Origin: Bacteriovoracaceae bacterium
GTDB lineage: Bacteria > Bdellovibrionota > UBA1018
Direction: 5' to 3'
Assembly: GCA_023250795.1 (NCBI GenBank)
Contig: JAHFAB010000120.1
Coordinates: 1 to 6,220, forward strand
DNA: 6,220 bases
The notes under the pieces: generated by a model
What the model was told of the DNA's origin: nothing
The model's database searches: none
Seen by the model: the letters and a program-made list of their open reading frames with translations, nothing else
Made by a program: the position numbers and the translations under genes
In this document: positions 1 to 5,624 of the stretch, piece after piece
Layout of the letters: each line of letters starts with the position of its first letter
Position numbering within the stretch: position 1 is the stretch's first letter

Positions 1-897
1 CGGCGCAGAGGATCCACCAGGAATGACTGCCTTGAGTTTTTTGTCACCTAAGATTCCCCCACAGTAATCATAAATCAATTGCCGAAGCGTTACGCTGCCT
101 GCTGGAAGCTCATAAACTCCTGGGCGCTTGACATGTCCAGAAACACAAAGTAGCCGTGTCCCACCTGATTTTTCTATTTTTCCAAGTTTTGCAAACCATT
201 CGCCACCTTTAGAAATAATAAATGGGATGGCCGAAAGTGTTTCAACATTGTTGACTATCGTTGGGCCACCGAAAGCCCCAGCCTGAGCAGGGAACGGAGG
301 TTTAACCCGAGGCTCTCCACGCTTTCCTTCTAAAGAATTGAGAAGACCCGTCTCTTCTCCGCAGATATATGCCCCTGCTCCTCTGTGAAGAGTAAGTTCA
401 AAATGGTAACCAGAACCTAGAATGTTTTTTCCCAAATAGCCTTTCGCATACGCTTCGTCGATTGCTTGCTGGAGTAGCTTCGCTTCTCGCGTGTACTCTC
501 CTCGGATATAAATATAGCCAGTATTCGCTCCAATAGTGAAACCACCGATAACCATCCCCTCTATCAACAAATGGGGGGTGTATCGCATCAGATCGCGATC
601 TTTGAAAGTACCAGGCTCGGACTCATCCGCATTACAAACCAAATATTTTGGTTTTGCAGATTGTTTGGGGATGAAACCCCATTTTACACCGGTGGGAAAT
701 CCAGCTCCTCCTCGCCCTCTCAAATTGGATTTTTTTACTTCTCCTATAATGTCGTCCTGAGACATCTTGAGTGCTTTTGAGAGAGAAGAATATCCATTCA
801 TTTTTTCTAAATAATAAGAAAGAGATCGCGACTCATCTTTTCCAAAATGTTGAATGTAAAGTGTCTCACAAAGTTTTTCAGGCTGTAATTTGTCCAT
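1..897 (-). CDS. nuoF: NADH-quinone oxidoreductase subunit F (NuoF), 5' part, cut by window edge
   Basis: NuoF oxidises NADH in the cytoplasmic tip of complex I, carrying FMN and the [4Fe-4S] cluster N3. The frame has 299 codons and no stop before base 1; family members run to about 430 residues, so about a third is missing. Visible motifs: the glycine-rich [10 protein letters not shown] at residues 61-70 (FMN/NADH fold), [13 protein letters not shown] at 89-101, [11 protein letters not shown] at 173-183, NNVETL at 216-221 and PGGSSAP at 293-299, the last residues before the edge. The N3 cysteine motif should lie just beyond the edge and cannot be judged. The ATG at 897 is preferred because GGGAG lies 4 nt upstream; an in-frame GTG at 912 lies too close to the stronger GAAGGAGT. 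The gene begins 33 bp after nuoE, the usual order. Family assignment is firm. Confidence 0.96.
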   Translation of the reverse strand, partial: MDKLQPEKLCETLYIQHFGKDESRSLSYYLEKMNGYSSLSKALKMSQDDIIGEVKKSNLRGRGGAGFPTGVKWGFIPKQSAKPKYLVCNADESEPGTFKDRDLMRYTPHLLIEGMVIGGFTIGANTGYIYIRGEYTREAKLLQQAIDEAYAKGYLGKNILGSGYHFELTLHRGAGAYICGEETGLLNSLEGKRGEPRVKPPFPAQAGAFGGPTIVNNVETLSAIPFIISKGGEWFAKLGKIEKSGGTRLLCVSGHVKRPGVYELPAGSVTLRQLIYDYCGGILGDKKLKAVIPGGSSAP

Positions 898-901
898 ATA
901 A

Positions 902-918
902 CTCCCGACCACTCCTTC
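902..918 (-). promoter_or_regulatory. Ribosome binding region of nuoF (two purine-rich cores)
   Basis: Read on the minus strand, the 33-bp nuoE-nuoF gap holds GAAGGAGT (918-911) and GGGAG (906-902). The second lies 4 nt before the ATG at 897 and best explains that start. The first is the better Shine-Dalgarno match but is about 13 nt from the ATG and directly abuts an in-frame GTG at 912. No hairpin or T-run is seen here, so nuoF is probably on the same message as nuoE. Confidence 0.5.
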
Positions 919-930
919 AATCACTTAGGC

Positions 931-1404
931 CTATTTCAGACCATCTAAAATCCGGTCCAACTCTTTCACGTTGAGGTTTTCGTAATAATCATCGTTCAGC
1001 ATCATTGCAGGCGCTGTACCACATGCTCCCAAACACTCTTCTTCCATCAAAGTAAATTTTTTATCTTTCGTCGTCTCGCCACAAGTAATGCCCCATTTTT
1101 TTTCACAATGCTCAACCAGCTTTTCAGCTCCCCTTAAGCAACAGGCAACATTTGTACATACTTTTAGATGATACTTCCCCACGGGCTTGAGATTATACAT
1201 GGTGTAGAAAGACGCCACTTCTCGAACTTGAGCAGGATGAATCCCAATATAAACCCCAATCTCCTCTAAAACTTCTGGTGAGAGCCACCCCGTCTCTTCT
1301 TGTGCCATATGAAGTGCCGGCAAGAGAAGTGCGACCTTGCTTGGATATCTGGGTTCCAACTTTTTCATCTCTGCATAAAATTTTTCAGAAAGAATTTTAG
1401 ACAT
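931..1404 (-). CDS. nuoE: NADH-quinone oxidoreductase subunit E (NuoE)
   Basis: NuoE is the thioredoxin-like [2Fe-2S] subunit that binds cluster N1a beside the FMN of NuoF in the cytoplasmic NADH-dehydrogenase module. The 157-residue protein is normal length. Residues 1-75 form the helical N-terminal part, with the family pattern AxxxxGWLSPEVLEEIG (34-50) and REVASFYTMY (61-70). The thioredoxin-like part carries the four cluster ligands C83-x4-C88 (in KVCTNVAC) and C124-x3-C128 (in EECLGACGTAP). An additional cysteine, C89, sits beside C88. The gene follows nuoD by 14 bp and precedes nuoF by 33 bp. The ribosome site is weak (GTGAG, overlapping the end of nuoD), which suggests translational coupling. 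There is no sign of truncation. Assignment to the 24-kDa subunit family is firm; the NAD-reducing hydrogenase and formate dehydrogenase homologues are excluded by the neighbours. Confidence 0.97.
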   Translation of the reverse strand: MSKILSEKFYAEMKKLEPRYPSKVALLLPALHMAQEETGWLSPEVLEEIGVYIGIHPAQVREVASFYTMYNLKPVGKYHLKVCTNVACCLRGAEKLVEHCEKKWGITCGETTKDKKFTLMEEECLGACGTAPAMMLNDDYYENLNVKELDRILDGLK

Positions 1405-1418
1405 AGTTATAAACTCAC

Positions 1419-2657
1419 TTACCTGTCGAGTTCTCCTGCAATAATGTTTATACTCCCCAGTGCTGCCACTGCATCTGCAATTTTTTCTCCCTGTACCATG
1501 GGACCCACTCCCTGAAAGTGATAAACCGAAGGACCTCGGATCCTCATCCTATGCGCTCTTGGCGCTCCCTTACTTACAATATAAAAACCCAATTCCCCAT
1601 TCGCCGCTTCGAATGTCGTATAGACCTCTCCAGATGGCACATCAAACCCTGCCATAAAAAACTTAAAATGATGAATCAGCCCTTCCATCGTATTAAAAAC
1701 CACTGATTTTTCTGGAATTCTAACTCGCTTATCCTCTGACCAGATCGGGCCAGGAGCTATTTTGTCCGCACACTGAGAAAGAATGTTCAAGGACTGACGA
1801 ATTTCCTCAAGTCTAATCATGTATCGAGAATAAACGTCTCCATCTTTTGCAATTGGCACATCAAATTCAACATCCTTATAGAACATACAGGGCTGATCTC
1901 GCCTGAGATCCAAATCAATCCCGGCCGCTCTCGCATTGGGACCAGAATAGCTGTATTTCATACACATTGCCTGATCAAAAACAGCCACGCCCCTAGTCCG
2001 ATCACACCAAATTTTATTTGTTGTCAACAATCTGTCCATCTCGTCAATGACTGACCTTGTTTTGATTATCCAGGCTTTCACCTCTTTTTCCCATCCAACC
2101 GGTGCATCTGCAAAAAGTCCACCAATCCGTGTGTACGAGGTTGTTAGACGTGCACCACAAAGCTTTTCTATCAAAGTATATGCTTCTTCTCGTTGATGAA
2201 ACCCATAGAGGAAATAAGAGAACGCCCCCAGATCTACCGCGTTAATACCAATGCATATGAGATGGTCGATAACCCTCGCCATTTCACAACACATCATTCG
2301 GATCCAGGTACAACGCGGAGGGATGTCTATCCCCATGAGTTTTTCTACCGCCATTGCATATGTAACATTATTGATCAAAGCAGAGCAATAATTGAGCCTG
2401 TCTGTATAAACGACAAACTGATGAAAAGTTCTATTTTCTCCCAGTTTTTCTTTTGCTCGATGAGTATAGCCAAACTCACAATAGGATTTCTCAATCGTCT
2501 CACCGTTGATTTTGGCAACCATTCGAAGAGCGCCATGCATTGCCGGATGTGTGGGACCAATGTTAACAATAACGCTAGAGTCATCCCACAGGTCATCTGA
2601 ATCCCCAAGGGGCCGATTATTTCCAGTTTTATTCTCTTTTTCTAAATCAGGCTGCAT
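1419..2657 (-). CDS. nuoD: NADH-quinone oxidoreductase subunit D (NuoD)
   Basis: NuoD is the 49-kDa subunit of the connecting module; with NuoB it forms the quinone-reduction pocket. It has 412 residues, close to family length, and is not fused to NuoC. An unconserved polar N-terminal stretch (1-27) precedes the core. GPTHPAMHG (34-42) is the quinone-site loop; H41 and Y90 (in TDRLNY) are 49 residues apart, matching the His and Tyr headgroup ligands of the family (His38/Tyr87 in Thermus, from memory). Also visible are NNVTYAMAVEKLMGI (96-110), CGARLTTSYTRIGG (167-180), DFDVPI-like EFDVPI (264-269), RYMIRLEEIRQSL (278-290), GELGFYIVS (354-362), and a C-terminal GELDR. The paired CxxC nickel ligands of hydrogenase large subunits are absent, as expected for NuoD. 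The start has AAAGG about 10 nt upstream, within the 16-bp gap after nuoC. The loop residue before H41 is Met where Thr is usual. Confidence 0.97.
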   Translation of the reverse strand: MQPDLEKENKTGNNRPLGDSDDLWDDSSVIVNIGPTHPAMHGALRMVAKINGETIEKSYCEFGYTHRAKEKLGENRTFHQFVVYTDRLNYCSALINNVTYAMAVEKLMGIDIPPRCTWIRMMCCEMARVIDHLICIGINAVDLGAFSYFLYGFHQREEAYTLIEKLCGARLTTSYTRIGGLFADAPVGWEKEVKAWIIKTRSVIDEMDRLLTTNKIWCDRTRGVAVFDQAMCMKYSYSGPNARAAGIDLDLRRDQPCMFYKDVEFDVPIAKDGDVYSRYMIRLEEIRQSLNILSQCADKIAPGPIWSEDKRVRIPEKSVVFNTMEGLIHHFKFFMAGFDVPSGEVYTTFEAANGELGFYIVSKGAPRAHRMRIRGPSVYHFQGVGPMVQGEKIADAVAALGSINIIAGELDR

Positions 2658-2673
2658 GTAAAGTTACCTTTGA

Positions 2674-3201
2674 TTATTCTAAAAGTTTTGGATCCGGTTC
2701 CTCTGGTGTGGGAAAAATTTGGTATCCTCTCAGGGGATAGTCCTTTCTCAAAGGATGACCTTTCCACCGACTGTCCATCAAAATTCTTCTCATATTGGGG
2801 TGCCCAGAAAACCGAATCCCAAACATATCCCAAACTTCTCTCTCGGCCCAGTTTGCAGCATTCCACAAATGAACCGCCGTTGGGACCTCCTCGTTTTCTT
2901 TCACGCGCACTTTGACTCGAATCCGACTCTTTCTCTGGTGTGAAAAAAGTTGATACACGACTTCAAACCTGTGCGTTTTTTCTTCTCCACCCATTTCATC
3001 TGTCGCAGTAATATCTGAAAGAAATTCATACCCACTTCCAGAGACTGTTTTCAAATACTGAAGAACGTCCAATATTCCCTCTTTTTTCACGTAAAAAATA
3101 GGAACATCCGTTGAATACTCGCCTGGTATGCGAACCTCCTCAACCATCGAAGTGAATCGACTTTTTAGCTCTGCAATTAGCATTAACCAGTCTTCTCTCA
3201 T
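2674..3201 (-). CDS. nuoC: NADH-quinone oxidoreductase subunit C (NuoC)
   Basis: NuoC is the 30-kDa subunit that packs against NuoD in the connecting module; it binds no cofactor. The protein has 175 residues, the usual size for an unfused NuoC. The family signature is clear: AEREVWDMFGIRFSGHPNMR at residues 119-138, followed by RRIL and GHPLRKDYPLRG at 148-159. An acidic, proline-rich tail follows (PTPEEPDPKLLE). The gene starts 4 bp after nuoB and ends 16 bp before nuoD. A GAGGG string overlapping the nuoB stop is very close to the ATG at 3201; an in-frame ATG at 3183 (residue 7) is a plausible alternative start. Having nuoC and nuoD as separate genes distinguishes this from the fused nuoCD of enterobacteria. 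Confidence 0.96.
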   Translation of the reverse strand: MREDWLMLIAELKSRFTSMVEEVRIPGEYSTDVPIFYVKKEGILDVLQYLKTVSGSGYEFLSDITATDEMGGEEKTHRFEVVYQLFSHQRKSRIRVKVRVKENEEVPTAVHLWNAANWAEREVWDMFGIRFSGHPNMRRILMDSRWKGHPLRKDYPLRGYQIFPTPEEPDPKLLE

Positions 3202-3205
3202 ACCC

Positions 3206-3715
3206 TCAACCTAAACTTTTCTGATGTCTCGCCGCGACTTCTCGTCTTTGAGAATAAGTTTCTCCTTTTGCTACTCTTTCCTGTAAGCGCATCAGCGCAT
3301 GAATCACACCCTCTGGAGCAGGTGGACAACCCGGAACATAAACATCAACCGGAAGAATCGTGTCTATCCCCTGAACCACGCTGTACACATTAAAAATTCC
3401 ACCAGATGACGCACAAGCACCAAAAGACATCACCCATTTTGGATCCCCCATTTGGTCGTACACAGTGCGAAGCACGGGAGCCATTTTAGAAACGATTATT
3501 CCAGCAACTATGAGTAAATCACTTTGGCGCGGGGAGAAGCGAACCACTTCAGCACCAAATCGAGACATATCGTAATCCGAACAAAGCGAAGCCATCATTT
3601 CTATGCCACAACAACTTGTCCCAAAAGGAAGCGGCCAAAGAGCATTTTTTCGCCCCCAATTTACAAACTCTTCCAGGCGCGTTGTAAAATAGGATGGTGC
3701 TCCATCTTTACCCAT
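3206..3715 (-). CDS. nuoB: NADH-quinone oxidoreductase subunit B (NuoB)
   Basis: NuoB carries the terminal [4Fe-4S] cluster N2, which reduces quinone in the pocket shared with NuoD. The 169-residue protein is normal length. All four cluster ligands are present: tandem C35-C36 in [11 protein letters not shown]101 in [11 protein letters not shown], and C130 in [36 protein letters not shown] (starting at residue 49) is the standard segment after the tandem cysteines. The gene begins 3 bp after the nuoA stop, with a purine-rich GAGTGGGA inside the nuoA 3' end as the likely ribosome site, so translation is probably coupled to nuoA. It ends 4 bp before nuoC. NuoB-like small subunits also occur in membrane hydrogenases and formate hydrogenlyase, but the neighbouring nuoC, D, E and F identify this as complex I. 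Confidence 0.97.
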   Translation of the reverse strand: MGKDGAPSYFTTRLEEFVNWGRKNALWPLPFGTSCCGIEMMASLCSDYDMSRFGAEVVRFSPRQSDLLIVAGIIVSKMAPVLRTVYDQMGDPKWVMSFGACASSGGIFNVYSVVQGIDTILPVDVYVPGCPPAPEGVIHALMRLQERVAKGETYSQRREVAARHQKSLG

Positions 3716-3718
3716 AAA

Positions 3719-4078
3719 TTAATCCCACTCCAACGCTCCTTTTTTAAGCACGTAATAGTAGCCAAGCAATAAGATACCCACAAAAAAGCCCATTTCAAAA
3801 AGAATAAAAGAATTGATATCCAAAAACTTCTTATAAACCACCGCCCATGGGAAAAAGAAAACAGCCTCCACATCAAATAAAAGGAAAAGAATAGCAACCA
3901 GATAAAATTTTACAGAAATTCTGTGTCTCGCGTCTCCAAAAGGTGGAACCCCACATTCGAAGGGGGAGTTTTTACGAAGATTAGGAAGTTTTGGACCTAA
4001 AAAATGGGATAACAAAATCGCTCCCCCACCCACTATCATACCGATAAGCATAAGAATCAAGATAGGTATGTACGCCAT
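3719..4078 (-). CDS. nuoA: NADH-quinone oxidoreductase subunit A (NuoA)
   Basis: NuoA (ND3 homologue) is a three-helix membrane subunit at the junction of the two arms, next to the quinone chamber. Counted from the ATG at 4078 it has 119 residues. TM1 is about 3-25; the loop then carries GPKLPNLRKNSPFECG, with E41-C42-G43 holding the conserved loop cysteine (the one linked to the active/deactive transition in mitochondrial ND3). SVKFYLVAILFLLFDVEAVF begins at residue 55 and covers TM2 with its conserved Asp and Glu. TM3 is about 88-111. The frame extends upstream to a GTG at 4090 (123 residues). I prefer the ATG at 4078 because AAGGA lies 4 nt before it and the product then begins MAYIPI, as family members usually do. 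The GTG also has its own AGGA, so the start is not settled. nuoB follows after 3 bp. Confidence 0.94.
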   Translation of the reverse strand: MAYIPILILMLIGMIVGGGAILLSHFLGPKLPNLRKNSPFECGVPPFGDARHRISVKFYLVAILFLLFDVEAVFFFPWAVVYKKFLDINSFILFEMGFFVGILLLGYYYVLKKGALEWD

Positions 4079-4152
4079 ATGTTCCTTCACAGTGTTCCTA
4101 GTCTCTCATTTATATATGTATGTTTTGATTCAGACCACCATAAAATAGTAAC
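4079..4152 (-). promoter_or_regulatory. AT-rich nuoN-nuoA intergenic gap with possible hairpin
   Basis: This 74-bp gap is the longest in the window; all others are 33 bp or less. It holds an AT-rich run (4109-4120; TATATAAA on the minus strand) that could serve as a -10 element, but no good -35 hexamer stands 16-18 nt upstream. An imperfect inverted repeat joins the end of nuoN (4173-4166, TTAGACCA) to the gap (4137-4130, TGGTCTGA): 8 bp with one G-U pair around a 28-nt loop. No T-run follows, so it does not look like an intrinsic terminator. It could be an mRNA-processing or stability element, or chance. An internal promoter for nuoA-F is possible but weakly supported. Confidence 0.25.
4083..4099 (-). 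promoter_or_regulatory. Two tandem Shine-Dalgarno-like sites before nuoA
   Basis: On the minus strand AGGAACA occurs twice, 13 nt apart. The AGGA at 4099-4096 is 5 nt before the in-frame GTG at 4090. The AAGGA at 4087-4083 is 4 nt before the ATG at 4078. Both start codons are in the same frame, so either could initiate NuoA, giving products differing by four residues. ATG is favoured by codon choice and family N-terminus. Confidence 0.5.
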
Positions 4153-5619
4153 CTATTGAACAATATGGTCTAACCAATGAAAAATCCTGTCCGCAAAGAG
4201 ACAAACCGATATCAATGGAATGAATAGTAAGAAGATCATTATACCCCGTTTGTGTGTGCCCGCACTTCTAACCACCACCCCATCCAAATTTCCAAGCAAT
4301 GAAAGTCCAAGCTTTGCCACTGCCGCCGTTTCAAGTCCAAGCGCTATCACGGCAAAAAAAGCTAAGAAATAACACCCCTTTTCAACCGCAGTCTCTAATA
4401 ATGAAAATTTACCAATAAAACCAGGAAACGGAGGGAAACCAATAAAACAAAGAAGAAATAGAACCAAGAATACAGCTTCTGGCATAATATTCTCAACAGT
4501 CTTCCCAATATTACTCAAAGAATCTGTTTTAGCTCGAGAAATTAAATAGGAAAGACATGAAAACACCCCCATCAATGAAAAAAGTTCGGTGATGAGGAGA
4601 TAAAGCAATGAAACAACTCCCGCTTTTTCTAAAACAAGAACTCCAATAAGTAAAAATCCAGTTTCTGCTATAACCAAATATGAAACTAAACGTTTTGCTT
4701 TGTTTTGTCGTATAGCTAGGAACGATCCAATAAACAATGTAAGTCCAGACATGACCACCAGCATATTTGTCCAATTAAAATCCCCAATTATATTCCATTT
4801 TCCGGCCCATTCTGTTGGCCTAGCAAACAAAACGAACAACACTCGGAGAGCAACCGCAACCCCTGAGACACGTGTTCCTAACGAAAGAAAACCGGAGAGT
4901 ATTGTAGGCGCTCCCTCTATTAAATCAGGCATCCAAAAACACATGGGAAAAGCTCCCATCTGAAAGCACAGACTTATCATCAGGAGAAAAAAAACAACAA
5001 ACCCAATTTCTTTTCCAACCATTCCAATATGCAACACACTTTGCATTTCATACAAATAAAGAGTTTTTGTTAATATAAAAAGTACGGAAACTCCATATAG
5101 TAAAAATCCACTAGAAAGGGTGCCGGCAACAGAAAACTTTACTCCTGCCTCAACAGAAAGAGCCCTCTTCTTCCCAGAAGAAACTAAAAGATACGCCAAA
5201 ACATTAATCATCTGAAGAGTCAAAAATAAAAGAACAAGATGAGCCGACGATACTACTGCACACATTGCCAAACATGCTGCTATCAGAAGTGCAAAGGATT
5301 CTGCCTGTCTCTTCCCGTTCAATTCCTCGTCTAAAGGAGAAATAAAAACCGTTATCCCAGTCAATAGAATAAAATAAAGTTTAAAAAACAATGCCTGACC
5401 GTCAACAACCCATGTTCTAGAAAATACAAAGACCGGGACACTCTGAACACTTAGAAGTCCCAATGTCTCTAAAAAAGCTCCGCCCAACCCAATCAGAGAA
5501 ATAAGCTTTAATAGCCTGGTTTTTTCTTCATGATATGTAATTTCACTTATTACAACACTTAGTAAGGTCAAAACCAAAAAAAGTTCGGGTAAAAGCAAAA
5601 ATAAACTGCGCAACTCCAT
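4153..5619 (-). CDS. nuoN: NADH-quinone oxidoreductase subunit N (NuoN), divergent at channel residues
   Basis: NuoN is one of the three antiporter-like membrane subunits (NuoL, M, N; ND2 homologue), with about 14 helices. The 488 residues match family length and are hydrophobic throughout. Diagnostic segments: SVEAGVKF (155-162), WMPDLIEGAPT (229-239), QNKAKRLVSY (305-314), and FPPFPGFIGKF (395-405) on TM12. Against E. coli NuoN numbering recalled from memory the offset is 3 without gaps from E104 to K247. E107, K161 and the TM12 Lys K404 are kept. However, TM5 Glu133 is Q136, Lys217 is Q220, His224 is C227, Lys247 is R250, and the usual His in the SSIxH segment is E319. These are residues of the proposed proton path. 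The frame is intact, so this is divergence rather than decay. The gene starts 5 bp after nuoM with only a weak ribosome site (GGTGA). NuoN is preferred over NuoL/M by length, order and TM12 Lys. Confidence 0.88.
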   Translation of the reverse strand: MELRSLFLLLPELFLVLTLLSVVISEITYHEEKTRLLKLISLIGLGGAFLETLGLLSVQSVPVFVFSRTWVVDGQALFFKLYFILLTGITVFISPLDEELNGKRQAESFALLIAACLAMCAVVSSAHLVLLFLTLQMINVLAYLLVSSGKKRALSVEAGVKFSVAGTLSSGFLLYGVSVLFILTKTLYLYEMQSVLHIGMVGKEIGFVVFFLLMISLCFQMGAFPMCFWMPDLIEGAPTILSGFLSLGTRVSGVAVALRVLFVLFARPTEWAGKWNIIGDFNWTNMLVVMSGLTLFIGSFLAIRQNKAKRLVSYLVIAETGFLLIGVLVLEKAGVVSLLYLLITELFSLMGVFSCLSYLISRAKTDSLSNIGKTVENIMPEAVFLVLFLLCFIGFPPFPGFIGKFSLLETAVEKGCYFLAFFAVIALGLETAAVAKLGLSLLGNLDGVVVRSAGTHKRGIMIFLLFIPLISVCLFADRIFHWLDHIVQ

Positions 5620-5624
5620 GTTAA

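Noticed and set aside
1..897. Plus-strand short frames between 536 and 974 that might suggest small genes where no long minus-strand frame is closed
   Set aside because: The minus strand carries an uninterrupted nuoF frame with all family motifs up to the window edge, so these are shadows.
2193..2600. Open plus-strand frame of 135 codons antisense to nuoD
   Set aside because: It lies wholly opposite a strongly conserved gene, its translation has no recognisable motif, and it has no neighbouring plus-strand genes; it is a shadow of nuoD.
1419..3715. NuoB/NuoD as subunits of an energy-converting [NiFe] hydrogenase or formate hydrogenlyase
   Set aside because: NuoD lacks the paired CxxC nickel ligands, keeps the His/Tyr quinone ligands, and is followed by nuoE and nuoF, which belong to NADH-oxidising complex I.
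4130..4173. Intrinsic terminator between nuoN and nuoA
   Set aside because: The inverted repeat has a long 28-nt loop, low stability and no following T-run on the transcribed strand, so it is kept only as a weak hairpin.
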